Notes: a model not told the origin generated them from the sequence alone. A DNA stretch of 64,000 nucleotides from Chloroflexota bacterium (GCA_020161935.1 JAIUNI010000013.1:1-64000); one strand, 5' to 3'; positions 42,396 to 51,943 are shown, counted from the first letter of the stretch. Made by a program: numbers and translations.

Positions 42396-43063
42396 GAATC
42401 GACAGCTTTAAAATCACGCCGGAGCAGCCAGTCTCGCGCGGCAGCCACCCCGACCGGCTTACCGCGCTGCTCGTCCGCCTTCACACCCTCGCCCTGCGCC
42501 TGTATCCCGCAGCCTTCCGCACCACCTTCGCTGACGAAATGACCGATGTGTTCGCCATGACCATTCGCCACGCCAACAGCCTCGCGGCGCTGTGCATGAT
42601 CGTGCTGCGCGAACTCGCCGGTTTGCCCATTGCCGTGTGGCAGGTACGCCGCCAAGCCTTCGCCCAACTGCCACCCACCCTACAACGGCTGCGGCATATC
42701 CAGACGGCCGTTCGGATCGTCGCCGCGCTGTTAGGCATCTTCCTACTTTCCACCCTGCAAGCCGTTTTTTCGCCGGCTTACAACCTATATGCGCTGGCGG
42801 TTCCCTTTGCCGTCGCGCTGCTGCTGGCGACCGTCAGCTTGCTCATTAGTGTGCTGTGGGGGCGGGTCGGTGGCATCCTGACCTTTCTAAGCGGCGTGGC
42901 AATCGGCTGCTGTATGACGCTCTACATCTATATCATGGGTGTCGAGCAGCTTGGCCTCGTCATGGTGGTGTTCATCGGTCTGCTGTGGGCGCTGCCGTTC
43001 CTGATCTTCGGCAGCTTGTTTTACCAACTCAGTTATCGCACCCACCAAACAGCTTCGCCCTAA
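42392..43063 (+). CDS. PadR-associated membrane protein
   Basis: A 223-residue protein. The cytoplasmic N-terminal part contains LRLYPAAFRTTFADEMTDVF (about 36-55), the motif seen at the start of PadR-linked permease-prefix proteins. Four hydrophobic segments follow (about 108-128, 130-152, 158-178, 185-210). It begins inside the padR stop (ATGA overlap), so the two are cotranslated. The role is unknown; it may be a transport accessory or a sensor that controls PadR. Confidence 0.8.
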   Translation: MRIDSFKITPEQPVSRGSHPDRLTALLVRLHTLALRLYPAAFRTTFADEMTDVFAMTIRHANSLAALCMIVLRELAGLPIAVWQVRRQAFAQLPPTLQRLRHIQTAVRIVAALLGIFLLSTLQAVFSPAYNLYALAVPFAVALLLATVSLLISVLWGRVGGILTFLSGVAIGCCMTLYIYIMGVEQLGLVMVVFIGLLWALPFLIFGSLFYQLSYRTHQTASP

Positions 43064-43091
43064 TAAGGTATAGAAATAACTCCCTCACTGT

Positions 43092-43175
43092 TAGAGGGTC
43101 TTTGCCCTCTCCCTTCCTTGTTACTACGCTATCAGCGGAGTGAGCCAGCGAACATGCTGATGTGGGGCTGGGGTG
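43092..43175 (-). repeat. Dispersed gctcactcc-type repeat, inverted copy
   Basis: cttccttgttactacgctat, cagcggagtgagccagcg and gatgtggggctggggtgggg are the reverse complement of the repeat at 28256-28345, with few changes. Confidence 0.75.
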
Positions 43176-43328
43176 GGGTCGAAAGTATTAACCCTATCGA
43201 CCTGTACCCTTGACCACTACCCATCTCCGACCTTTGCCCGATGTTCATCCGCGTCCGGCGCGTTATCCTCAATAATGAACAATAAGGTGCTGCCGCACGT
43301 ACTAGCTTTAGGGGGCTAAAACACATGC

Positions 43329-43357
43329 TTGACGCTCAGGGCATGATCTGCTATGAT
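43329..43357 (+). promoter_or_regulatory. Promoter of the heterodimeric ABC exporter
   Basis: TTGACG (43329-43334), a 17-bp spacer and TATGAT (43352-43357): 10 of 12 matches to consensus. The inferred leader is about 235 nt, longer than needed for simple translation. Confidence 0.6.
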
Positions 43358-43597
43358 CTTTTTTGAACCCTCAATGACGCTTTATACCAGTCATTTGAAC
43401 ATATCGGTATAAGACAAATACAGACCACCCCACATTGACACAGAACAGAAAGGCTGGTTAGATTGATGATTGTGACATTGGCTGATTAACCCATAATTCT
43501 GGTTCATTCTGTCGTCCATCCTTTTTTCTAGTTGAGGCCGAAAAACTCCCGGTGAAATGCTCGCCGAGGGTGTCTAGCTGTCTGTGGAGGGTGTGTT

Positions 43598-45424
43598 TTG
43601 ACCCCACCAAAACAAACGTATACCTACGATATACGCAATAGTCTTTCTAAAAATCTATTTCGTGGCTTCTGGCGAATGATGACGGGTTTCCGTCACTATT
43701 ACTTTATCGCCGTGCTGATGCTGGCTGGCTCCGCGCTGATGAACACCTCGTCCTTCCTGCTCGTGCGCCACTTTGTCGATAACATCCTGCCTACAGGCGA
43801 TGTCGCGCGCCTCGCGCCGTTTGTCGGTCTGGGATTCGTGCTGCTGGCGGGCGGGCAAGGGTTGTTCAGCTTCCTCAGTGGTCGCTTCGCCTCGAAAACG
43901 GCGGAAGGCTTGGCGCTGCGCCTGCGCGATGCCATGTACGACCACATCCAGCGGTTGAGCTTTACCTACCACGACAACATGCAAACCGGTGAGCTGCTGT
44001 CCCGCGCCACCTCGGACTTGGATGCCATCCGCCGCTTCTTCTCGGAGCAGGCCATCGGTGTCGGTCGTATCTTGCTGCTGTTTACCATCAACTTCATCGC
44101 CATCGCCTTCCTGAATATACAATTGGCGTTGATCTCGATTATCGTGGTGCCGTTCATCGCGGGCTTGTCGTTCTTCTTCTTCGGGCGCATCTCGCGCCTG
44201 TACGAACACCTGCAAGAGCAGGAAGCGAAGGTCGCCACCACCCTGCAAGAGAACCTGAGTGGTGTGCGCGTCGTCAAGGCGTTCAACCGTCAGGACTACG
44301 AACGGGTGAAGTTCGACAAAGAAATTTTTGAACACTACCGGCGCGGTCGCGGCTTTTTGGTTATGCACGCGCTGTTCTGGCCGCTCAGTGACGTGCTGGT
44401 GTTCGGGCAGATCATCGGCGGTTACTTCGTCGGTGCGACGCTGGTCATCAACGGAACGCTGTCAATCGGTTCGTACTTAGCTTACGTCAGCTTGCTCGGC
44501 CAGTTGATTAACCCGATGCGTAACCTCGGTCGCTTGATCGTCGATATGTCCACCGGTGTCGTCTCGTACAAGCGCATGATGGAAGTCATCGGTCAAGAGC
44601 AGGAATCGCTGGTTGATGGCAGCCACAAGCCGGATGGCGACCTGCACGGCGACATCGTATTCAAGGATGTCAGCTTCCAGTACAACGCCGATACACCTGT
44701 GCTATATGACGTGGATTTCTCGGTGAAGGCCGGTCAAAGTGTCGCGCTGCTCGGCTCGACGGGTTCGGGTAAAACCTCCGTCGTCAGCCTCATCCCGCGC
44801 TTCTACGACTACACGTCCGGCAGCATCACCATCGACGGCATCGAACTCCGCGACATTCCGCGCGGCTACCTGCGGGGTCAGGTCGGCGTGGTCGAGCAGG
44901 AACCGTTCCTGTTCTCCCGCACCATCCGCGACAACATCACCTTCAGCGTCAGCCGCGAGGTGAGCGAGGAAGAAGTGATCGCCGCCGCGAAGGCCGCTGC
45001 CGTCCACGATGTCATCATGACCTTCCCCGACGGCTACAACACGCTCGTCGGTGAACGCGGTGTCACGCTCTCCGGTGGTCAAAAGCAGCGTGTCGTTTTG
45101 GCGCGCGCCCTGCTAAAGAACCCGCGCATCCTCATCTTGGATGACGCGACTTCCTCGGTTGACAGCGAAACCGAAGATGAAATTCGTCAGGCGCTGCTCC
45201 GGTTGATGAAGGGACGTACGTCGTTCATCATCGCCCACCGCATCCAGACGGTGATGCACGCCGATCTCATTCTGGTGTTCGACAAAGGACGGATTGTTCA
45301 GCGCGGTAATCATAACCAACTGATGCGCGAAGAAGGCATCTACCGTCAAATCTTTGACCTACAGTCCCGCATTGATGAAGAAGTGGAAAAGGAGGCGACT
45401 GATGTCCTCGGACTTCCAGTTTGA
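43598..45424 (+). CDS. Heterodimeric ABC exporter, degenerate-site subunit
   Basis: A 608-residue half transporter (type IV exporter fold): six membrane helices in residues 30-320, then an NBD with Walker A STGSGKTS (about 388-395), signature TLSGGQKQR, Walker B ILILDDATSS and the switch His in IIAHRI. The residue after Walker B is Asp, not the catalytic Glu, as in the TM287-type subunit of heterodimeric exporters. It pairs with the following subunit, whose start it overlaps by 23 bp. It starts at TTG 43598, with ggagg 7 bp upstream. The substrate is unknown; drugs or lipids are likely. Confidence 0.93.
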   Translation: MTPPKQTYTYDIRNSLSKNLFRGFWRMMTGFRHYYFIAVLMLAGSALMNTSSFLLVRHFVDNILPTGDVARLAPFVGLGFVLLAGGQGLFSFLSGRFASKTAEGLALRLRDAMYDHIQRLSFTYHDNMQTGELLSRATSDLDAIRRFFSEQAIGVGRILLLFTINFIAIAFLNIQLALISIIVVPFIAGLSFFFFGRISRLYEHLQEQEAKVATTLQENLSGVRVVKAFNRQDYERVKFDKEIFEHYRRGRGFLVMHALFWPLSDVLVFGQIIGGYFVGATLVINGTLSIGSYLAYVSLLGQLINPMRNLGRLIVDMSTGVVSYKRMMEVIGQEQESLVDGSHKPDGDLHGDIVFKDVSFQYNADTPVLYDVDFSVKAGQSVALLGSTGSGKTSVVSLIPRFYDYTSGSITIDGIELRDIPRGYLRGQVGVVEQEPFLFSRTIRDNITFSVSREVSEEEVIAAAKAAAVHDVIMTFPDGYNTLVGERGVTLSGGQKQRVVLARALLKNPRILILDDATSSVDSETEDEIRQALLRLMKGRTSFIIAHRIQTVMHADLILVFDKGRIVQRGNHNQLMREEGIYRQIFDLQSRIDEEVEKEATDVLGLPV

Positions 45425-47270
45425 AGAAGAAGATTTTTCCGATAATAGGGTCAATACCAACACCCTCATTCGTATCCTCGGTGCGGCGCGTCCGCACTGG
45501 CGTACCGTTGCCGGTTTCTTGTTTTGTACGATGGTCGTCTCCGTGTTGGAAGGTGTGTTCACCATCCTCAGCAAGCGTATTGTTGATGAGGGTATCCTTG
45601 CCAAGAACACCACCGCCGTGGTGCAAACGCTCGAAGTGTATGGTGTCATCGCGGCCATCTTCGCCGTGATGGTGTTCGGCTTCATCTACCTCGCCGGTAC
45701 GTTGGGTCAGCGTGTGCGTTACGATCTGCGTAAGCTGGTGTTCGACCACCTGCAAACGCTGTCGTTCTCATACTTCGACAAGACCCCCGTTGGCTGGTTG
45801 ATGTCGCGCGTCACCTCCGATACCGAGCGTATGTCCGACCTTGTGACGTGGGGTATGCTCGACGTGACGTGGGCGGTGATGAACATCTGTACCGCGCTGT
45901 TCTTCATGGCGACCATCAATTGGAAGCTCATGTTGATCGTGCTGGTCATGATCCCGATTCTGCTCTACGTGGCGATGTGGTTCAAGAACAAAATCTTGGT
46001 CGAGTACCGCGCCACCCGTAAACTGAACAGCCGCATCACCGCCACCTACAACGAGAACATCACCGGTGTGCGGGTGGTCAAGGCCATGCGCCGCGAGGAA
46101 GCCAACCGCCGCGATTTCGATACCCTCGCCGAAGAAATGTACCGCCGCTCGTTCCGTGCCGCGTGGCTCAGTGCGCTGTTCCTGCCAGCCGTGCAGGTCC
46201 TCAGCGCCCTCGCCATCGGTGCGATCATCTGGTACGGCGGCTTGCAGGTGAACCTCGGTGAGATGACCATCGGCGGGATGATGGCCTTCATCTCGTACGT
46301 CACCTTTATGATGTGGCCGGTGCAGGATTTGGCGCGTGTTTATTCGGAAATGCAGCAGGCCGTCGCCAGCGCCGAACGCTTCTTCTCGTTGATGGATACC
46401 AATTCCGAACTGGTGAACAAACCCGGTGCGACCGACCCCGGTACCATGCGCGGTGACATCGAGTTCGAGAACGTGAACTTCTACTACCAGCCGGAAAAGC
46501 CGGTGTTGAAAGACTTCAACCTCAAGGTGCGGCAGGGTGAAACCATCGCGCTCGTCGGGCCAACCGGCGGTGGTAAGAGTACGACCGTGAACCTGATCTG
46601 CCGCTTCTACGAACCCAAGACCGGCACCATCAAGATCAACGGCAAGGACTATACCGACTACACGCTGGAAAGCATTCACTCGCGCCTCGGTGTCGTGCTG
46701 CAAACCCCGCACTTGTTCAGCGGTACTATCCGCGAGAACCTGCGCTACGGGCGTTTGGACGCGACCGATGCCGAGATCGAAGAAGCCGCCAAGCTCGGTG
46801 GCGCACACGACTTCATCATGGCGTTGGAAAAGGGCTACGAGGAGCAGGTCGGTGAGGGCGGTGTCTTGCTCTCGACCGGACAGAAACAGCTTATCAGCCT
46901 CGCCCGCGCCGTGCTGGCGAAGCCCGACATCTTCGTGATGGACGAGGCCACGTCAAGCGTCGATACGCTGACCGAAGCGCTCATCCAGCGCGGCATGGAA
47001 CTGCTGATGAAGAACAGCACCAGCTTCATCATCGCCCACCGTTTGTCGACCATTCGCCGCGCCGACCGTATCCTCGTCATCGAGAACGGTGGCATCAGCG
47101 AAATGGGCAGCCACGCTGAACTCATGCGCCTACAGGGACACTACTACAACCTGTATATGCAGCAGTTCCGCGAGGAACTCACCGCCCAGTTGGACCCGTT
47201 CGCGGCCAGCGAACACCACACCGGCGGCACCGGCAAGGTTCCGGCGCAGGTCATCGCTGCGGGGGACTGA
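45402..47270 (+). CDS. Heterodimeric ABC exporter, catalytic subunit
   Basis: A 622-residue half transporter: an acidic N-terminal tail, six membrane helices (about 40-330), and an NBD with Walker A GPTGGGKST (about 386-394), Walker B FVMDEATSS with the catalytic Glu, and switch His in IIAHRL. Its signature is LSTGQKQ in place of LSGGQ, which completes the pattern: one canonical and one degenerate ATP site in the dimer. The aaaggagg site lies inside the end of the upstream gene. A strong terminator follows at 47304. Confidence 0.93.
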   Translation: MSSDFQFEEEDFSDNRVNTNTLIRILGAARPHWRTVAGFLFCTMVVSVLEGVFTILSKRIVDEGILAKNTTAVVQTLEVYGVIAAIFAVMVFGFIYLAGTLGQRVRYDLRKLVFDHLQTLSFSYFDKTPVGWLMSRVTSDTERMSDLVTWGMLDVTWAVMNICTALFFMATINWKLMLIVLVMIPILLYVAMWFKNKILVEYRATRKLNSRITATYNENITGVRVVKAMRREEANRRDFDTLAEEMYRRSFRAAWLSALFLPAVQVLSALAIGAIIWYGGLQVNLGEMTIGGMMAFISYVTFMMWPVQDLARVYSEMQQAVASAERFFSLMDTNSELVNKPGATDPGTMRGDIEFENVNFYYQPEKPVLKDFNLKVRQGETIALVGPTGGGKSTTVNLICRFYEPKTGTIKINGKDYTDYTLESIHSRLGVVLQTPHLFSGTIRENLRYGRLDATDAEIEEAAKLGGAHDFIMALEKGYEEQVGEGGVLLSTGQKQLISLARAVLAKPDIFVMDEATSSVDTLTEALIQRGMELLMKNSTSFIIAHRLSTIRRADRILVIENGGISEMGSHAELMRLQGHYYNLYMQQFREELTAQLDPFAASEHHTGGTGKVPAQVIAAGD

Positions 47271-47303
47271 GCCAGTCAATCGTTTTAAGTCAATCGTCTT
47301 TAG

Positions 47304-47332
47304 AAGCGGTGAGGCACAAACTCACCGCTTTT
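47304..47332 (+). terminator. Terminator of the ABC exporter operon
   Basis: aagcggtgag pairs perfectly with ctcaccgctt around a 7-base loop, then tt. It is closely similar to the terminator at 27772-27801. Confidence 0.88.
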
Positions 47333-47424
47333 GATTCGGAAAATTCTGCCCTAAAGGACTTCCTTCGGTCGCAAATTCGTCAAATTCCGAATCTGATTTC
47401 TTGCAGTTTCCGAAGTTTCCTCCT

Positions 47425-47520
47425 TCAATGTTGAAAAAAATGCAAATGTCGTCAGTGTCGTCAGTGTCACAACTGTCAGTTGGTAATTTGGCGGCGGCGG
47501 CGGCGGCAGAGCGCCATTTT
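47425..47520 (+). repeat. GGC-rich core intergenic element, copy 3
   Basis: gttgaaaaaaatgcaa, then gtcgtcagt in tandem, a GGC run and agagcgccatttt. The gttgatgctgttg motif of the other copies is missing. Confidence 0.6.
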
Positions 47521-47808
47521 AGTTTTCAGTTGACAGTTATCAGTTGATAGTTAAAGACAACCCAAATCTCGTGCAGGTAATTGTTTTATTGCAGCGGCGG
47601 AAGGATAGTTCGCTGCTGCAACGTTTGCTGCAAAAGGCAGTCTTTAGTCTGTAGTCTTTAGTCGACAGTCATTAGTCAAAAACGAAGGCAAAAGACAAGG
47701 CGGATGTGGTTGTTAAGGTGCGTGTGGTTGGGAGTAGCTTGAGGGTTTGTCAGCATTAAACCGCTACAGCCGAGCCTTTTTCTATTGTATGCAAAGTGAT
47801 GATATTTA

Positions 47809-47990
47809 GGGTGAACATTTGTCAGAACATTTGGTCACTTTTAACGGGTGTTGGCACTAACTTTTTAGGAGAGAAAACGCAGGTTGAGGTTGGTGGAAGG
47901 TTAGAAAACGGTTTGCCGACAAACCTAATTCAAACGTAAGTAATAATAGTTTGAAGTCATAAGTGGTAAGTTACAAGGTGAATGCAAAGC
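47809..47990 (+). repeat. 190-bp intergenic block, copy 2
   Basis: Starts gggtgaacatttgtcagaac and continues through ggtcacttttaa, aattcaaacgtaa and aataatagtttgaagt, matching 28384-28575. Confidence 0.8.
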
Positions 47991-48022
47991 TGTGAAGGCT
48001 TATTGAGGGCGGTTGGTGTTGC

Positions 48023-48046
48023 GGATGAGGCGTGTCTCATCCCTAT
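48023..48046. repeat. Solo 20-bp hairpin repeat
   Basis: ggatgaggcgtgtctcatcc followed by ctat; 8-bp stem (one G:T pair) and a 4-base loop. Confidence 0.7.
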
Positions 48047-48112
48047 AAGTTGGCAAAACACCATTAACCAATCTCTTGGCGATCTCTGCCTTTAACTGTC
48101 ACCTGTTGACTG

Positions 48113-50464
48113 TTACCTATCGACCACAATCCGAAACGCGACATCCTCCGCCAGCGCATCAACCGTCAGCGTGACCACACCGTCACCGTCGCTGGAAACG
48201 GTTTCTTCCGCCATCACCGCCCCGCTGCGGGTATCCACCCAACTCACGCGGTAATCGGTCGAAGGGGCGAGCGTGATGGCAACCGTCCCGCTCTGGCTGC
48301 CGTTGTAGCCGTCGAGGGCGCTGCGCCATGTGAAGTCGGTATTCTGAATCCACCCGTAGGCGCTGCCACGGTCGAGGTTCTTCTGCCCCACGACCCGCAG
48401 CTTGGCGTTGGAAACATCAGCAGCTAAATCCACGTAACCGCCCGCGTTCACATCCAACTGACCGACAAAATCCGCGAACGCGCCGGCAATCGCGAAACGG
48501 GGAATCTCGTCGAGATGTTCCTGATACCAGTAGCCGGGTTCAAACAGCGAGGCGCTGTCCAGTGATGCCCACAGCAAATGCCGGTACCAGATGCCCGCGT
48601 TCGGCTGCTTCAGTTCGTCATACCATCCCGCGTGGTTAATACCCGTCTCCGCGCGGATAGTAGGCTTACCAATCGGCGAAGTCTCGACTTGGCTGCTCCA
48701 TTCGAGGTGGAAGGCTGCCATATCCGCACCAACCGGCTCGTCGCGGGTGTACTCGTGCAGGTCGGCATAATCAATATCGGGGAATAAACTGTTGTTGCCC
48801 CAGAACTCCGGTCGCCAGCAGCACCAGAACGAGGTCGTTGCCAGGTGCGGCTGGGGGTCATTCTCGTGCATATATCGGGCGAAGGCTTGCGCGGTTTCCC
48901 AGTGGGGCGCGGTTCCGTTTCCGGTCGAGTCCGGCGGCCCTTCGTTGTTCAGCTCCCACGAGTGAACGGCGGTCGAATAACCCCACCGCGCGATGATGTA
49001 GCGGTACCACTGGCGCAGGAGCCAGCTTGCTCTGGTGTCCTCGGCTTGGTAGTAACCGTCGCCCTCCTCGGCGAATGAACCGTCGGCCTTGAGGTGGTTC
49101 TGTATCCAGTCGTTCTTGTCATGCACCACCAGCTTTAGGTACACGCCGTTCTGCTCGGCCTGCTCGACCATCCAGTCGATGTCCGCCGCCCCGCGCGGGT
49201 CCACATAGGTGTGCATGTCGGCCTTCGGGTTGCGGATGACGCTGCCGCCCAAACTGCCGTCCGCCAGCACTTCGCGGATCTGGAACTCGTCGATATAGGC
49301 GCTGCCCGCGCTGACGTTATCGAGATAAATCGAAAGGTCGTTTTCCGGTCGTGATCCGGTTCGAAAGGTGGTTTCTACCGTGAACCAATCGCGGTTTTCG
49401 GTGATGTGGTCGAACACCATAGGCTTATCGCGCAGGGTGTTCTCGACCTCCTCTACCGATTCGCTAAGTCCAAGCCACTCGTGCGTCCGCGCCGTCACGC
49501 CCCACGGGAAGGCCGAATTGCGCGGCCCGCTGAGGCCAACCGTTTTCAGCCGGATCAATACGTTGTAGGTGGTGTTCGGCTTGAACTGCGGCCCTTTGTC
49601 CTCGTTCAGCCAATTGGTAATCCAGTAGCGGAAGGCGTTCGGGTACGTCAGGTCATACGAGAGTTCGCTGTCGGGGGCATGTTCGCGGAAGTTCAAGCGG
49701 GTCATCGCGCCCTCGTTACCGAGCGTTTCCGCCGAGGACAACCACCGCGCCCAATTGGTCGAATACGCGCCGATGCCGCCCAACCACGGACGGTCGAAGT
49801 TGAGTCCGGTGTCCTGATATTGGGCGTAATCCCCGTAGCCGTAGGCAGGGCCAACCGGCCAGAACAGCGTCCCGTCGGAAAACTCGAAGTAGCGCGGGTC
49901 ATCGTCGCTCACGCGGATGAACCCGTGCCGTTCGGGTGCTTGCGCCTCAAAGCTGCCCGCCGCGCTGCTCACCGTGCCGGAGGCATCCGTCACCGAAATA
50001 GTAACTTGATACACGCCCGTTTCCTGTGGGCTGTAGCGCAGTCTCCACGCCGCTGTCGGCAGTTCGTCATAGTACACGCTGCCGCCCTGCTGCACACGCT
50101 GGACATCGACGCTGTAAAAGGCGGGCTGGCGCACCGTCTTGCCCGACGGCGTGGTAATCACCCCCTCAACCGTGATGCCGGTGGCGGGGGTTACGCCGGG
50201 TGGCGGGCTGTCGTCATAGGCAAAAAAGGGATGCTGTACGCTTTGGGGGATGCTAAAGCGCAGCTCGTACTTCTCGTAGACGCGCGGCGCTTCGGTGTTC
50301 ACGTCTAATACCGTCACCGCCTGCGCCTGCACCACCGGCGCGAACAGCACCGGCAGCGTGAACAGGATGAGCAGCCGCAGGAGCAGATGGGTAAGCGGTC
50401 TTTGCCCTTCTCGCCGTGAGGGAAAAGGGCTGGTTGATGTCCACCGCTTGAATGGAACCGGCAT
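48113..50464 (-). CDS. Secreted glycoside hydrolase with DUF5060 domain
   Basis: About 783 residues. After a long basic N-terminal region there is a signal sequence (about 26-48, ending VVQAQA). A DUF5060 Ig-like domain occupies about 50-165, and HGFIRVSDDDPRYFEFSDGT starts the catalytic part. A carbohydrate-binding-like insert spans about 240-400. A GH5-like TIM barrel follows, with the acid/base Glu in SWELNNEGPP near residue 505 and the nucleophile Glu in IRAETGI near 595. The tail is a small beta domain. It should hydrolyse an extracellular beta-glycan. The start is uncertain: ATG 50464, or an in-frame TTG at 50491 that would overlap the upstream gene. Confidence 0.8.
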   Translation of the reverse strand: MPVPFKRWTSTSPFPSRREGQRPLTHLLLRLLILFTLPVLFAPVVQAQAVTVLDVNTEAPRVYEKYELRFSIPQSVQHPFFAYDDSPPPGVTPATGITVEGVITTPSGKTVRQPAFYSVDVQRVQQGGSVYYDELPTAAWRLRYSPQETGVYQVTISVTDASGTVSSAAGSFEAQAPERHGFIRVSDDDPRYFEFSDGTLFWPVGPAYGYGDYAQYQDTGLNFDRPWLGGIGAYSTNWARWLSSAETLGNEGAMTRLNFREHAPDSELSYDLTYPNAFRYWITNWLNEDKGPQFKPNTTYNVLIRLKTVGLSGPRNSAFPWGVTARTHEWLGLSESVEEVENTLRDKPMVFDHITENRDWFTVETTFRTGSRPENDLSIYLDNVSAGSAYIDEFQIREVLADGSLGGSVIRNPKADMHTYVDPRGAADIDWMVEQAEQNGVYLKLVVHDKNDWIQNHLKADGSFAEEGDGYYQAEDTRASWLLRQWYRYIIARWGYSTAVHSWELNNEGPPDSTGNGTAPHWETAQAFARYMHENDPQPHLATTSFWCCWRPEFWGNNSLFPDIDYADLHEYTRDEPVGADMAAFHLEWSSQVETSPIGKPTIRAETGINHAGWYDELKQPNAGIWYRHLLWASLDSASLFEPGYWYQEHLDEIPRFAIAGAFADFVGQLDVNAGGYVDLAADVSNAKLRVVGQKNLDRGSAYGWIQNTDFTWRSALDGYNGSQSGTVAITLAPSTDYRVSWVDTRSGAVMAEETVSSDGDGVVTLTVDALAEDVAFRIVVDR

Positions 50465-50474
50465 AAGGCGGGGA

Positions 50475-50819
50475 TTATTCCGCTTCGCCAACGGGTTCTT
50501 TGGTGGTCGTCACGCTCATCCATTCCGGGCGGTCGGGGCGCAGATGACCAAAGATCGGCTTTTCGTAGCGCAGCATATCCACGAACGCCATGATGTCGCG
50601 GATGTTGAGGAACATATAACCCTTGTTCTCTTTCTCATCGACGTACGGGTCAGGGTAGGCGCTGTCTTCGGCGAGGAAGTACACATCCATCCCGAACTCG
50701 CCGCCGGTGCAGCGTACAATCGCCCGAACTTTGGCGCTCAGGCCGTTAATGTTCTGGATTTCGAGCTGCCGCCAGATAATCATGTACTCTTTGATTTCAA
50801 AATGCTTGGGGTCCATCAT
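50475..50819 (-). CDS. Hypothetical protein
   Basis: A 114-residue soluble acidic protein with no recognised family, signal or membrane segment. Beta strands dominate the first 60 residues (YMIIWRQLEIQNI, SAKVRAIVRCTGGEFGMDVYF), then helical LNIRDIMAFVDMLRYEKPIF. There is a strong gaggagc site before ATG 50819. It lies 10 bp upstream of the glycosidase start, so they form an operon. Confidence 0.72.
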   Translation of the reverse strand: MMDPKHFEIKEYMIIWRQLEIQNINGLSAKVRAIVRCTGGEFGMDVYFLAEDSAYPDPYVDEKENKGYMFLNIRDIMAFVDMLRYEKPIFGHLRPDRPEWMSVTTTKEPVGEAE

Positions 50820-50900
50820 CGCTCCTCTACCGCAGTGATTACACGCCGAGAATACCTCTAAGTCTACAGTCGTCAGCCATCACCCGCCAGTGATGCGGGG

Positions 50901-51839
50901 TTATAACGTGGGCTTGGGGTCAGGCTGAATGGCTTTCCAGATCAAGTCGAGCATTTGCAGGGTGAGCAGGTTCCGCACCGTGCAGCCGTAGGTCAGGTTC
51001 TCCACCGTGAAGTCGGCTGCCAGTTCTTCATCACCCGGCGGCCACGAGGGATGCACGTTGTCATAGGCAAGGCCGCTGTTGGGCAGTGGGGCGAAGGCCG
51101 CGTTCACGTCGATGAGCGGCAGGTCGTTGTTGTAGGCAAGGTCGCGGATGATGCCATTAAAGGCCACCACACGGTCAGGCACGCGCGGCTGCGGGGGGAT
51201 GGTCATCAGCACCGGAATCACACCCATCTCCATCGACGTTTTGACAATCTCGCCCATGTCACGGCTGAACTCGTCCTCCGTCCGGTAGCCCACGTCGTTC
51301 GTGCCGAACATGATGAACGCTACCGACGGTTGAATAATCCGATACTCGCATACCAACGGCGATTCGCCCGCCTCACACTGGTACGGATCAGCCGAGCGCG
51401 GCGCGAGTACATTATACGCCGCCCAACCAACGGCTGAGGCCACCGAGGGATTATCGAACGAAGTCACCTCGCGCACCGGCGTTTTGACGTATGCGTCAAC
51501 CACAGCCTGCAAATAGGTATGGTCGCGCAGTTGGTAAAGCCCCGTGCCGAAGGGGTACAGATACCGTTCGCCGACGGTGATGCTGTCACCGACTTTGGCA
51601 AACACGTACAGGTTGTTCTCGCGCACCTTCCCGATCATGGCAATCGTCTTGATTTTCGAGACGACCTTATCGCTCAACGCGGGGAGCGGGTTTTCGCCTT
51701 GCGCGAGGGACAGGCGTAGGACGCTGCCCATCAACAGGGCGATGATGATGAGGAAAATGACGGTGTAACGGCGTGGGGGAATAGTTCTCAACTTGGCTGA
51801 CCAGTACGGGCTAAAAGCGATGCGGTCGCCTCCGAACAA
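50901..51839 (-). CDS. Secreted or membrane-anchored SGNH/GDSL hydrolase
   Basis: About 312 residues. A membrane segment (about 26-46) acts as signal or anchor. The SGNH blocks are present: VGDSITVG (Ser86), the block II Gly region, FGTNDVG (Asn near 179) and DNVHPSWP with the Asp/His pair near 258-261. Such enzymes de-esterify polysaccharides or lipids. It is 81 bp upstream of the unknown gene and glycosidase on the same strand, which suggests joint polysaccharide degradation. The start is uncertain: TTG 51839 has no ribosome site, while ggagg lies just inside it, so translation may begin slightly downstream. Confidence 0.83.
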   Translation of the reverse strand: MFGGDRIAFSPYWSAKLRTIPPRRYTVIFLIIIALLMGSVLRLSLAQGENPLPALSDKVVSKIKTIAMIGKVRENNLYVFAKVGDSITVGERYLYPFGTGLYQLRDHTYLQAVVDAYVKTPVREVTSFDNPSVASAVGWAAYNVLAPRSADPYQCEAGESPLVCEYRIIQPSVAFIMFGTNDVGYRTEDEFSRDMGEIVKTSMEMGVIPVLMTIPPQPRVPDRVVAFNGIIRDLAYNNDLPLIDVNAAFAPLPNSGLAYDNVHPSWPPGDEELAADFTVENLTYGCTVRNLLTLQMLDLIWKAIQPDPKPTL

Positions 51840-51943
51840 AAGAAAGAATAACGCACCCCCCTATTGTTACGAAGATTGCTAAAAATGCAAATCGAATAAG
51901 GCGAGCATGAAGCTAGGCTCGAATGCGCGGGCTTATAGGTTTG

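Larger units (their letters stand above)
43064..43597. other. Intergenic region with repeat and promoter
   Basis: 534 bp without a gene. It holds an inverted gctcactcc-type repeat (43092-43175), a near-consensus promoter (43329-43357) and an unassigned leader of about 235 nt before the ABC exporter. A second TTGACA at 43435 has a poor -10. Confidence 0.7.
47271..48112. other. Long repeat-rich intergenic region
   Basis: 842 bp without a gene: a terminator, a GGC-rich core copy (47425-47520), heptamer-phased tracts (47525-47555, 47638-47680, 47947-47978, 48096-48118), a 190-bp block (47809-47990) and a solo hairpin (48023-48042). The order parallels 27772-28575. Confidence 0.75.

Noticed and set aside
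43435-43463. Second promoter (TTGACA-17-TTAGAT) upstream of the ABC exporter
   Set aside because: The -10 matches only 3 of 6 positions; the promoter at 43329-43357 is clearly better.
45768-46808. A 346-codon frame on the minus strand
   Set aside because: It is the mirror of the ABC exporter subunit and has the skewed composition of a shadow frame.
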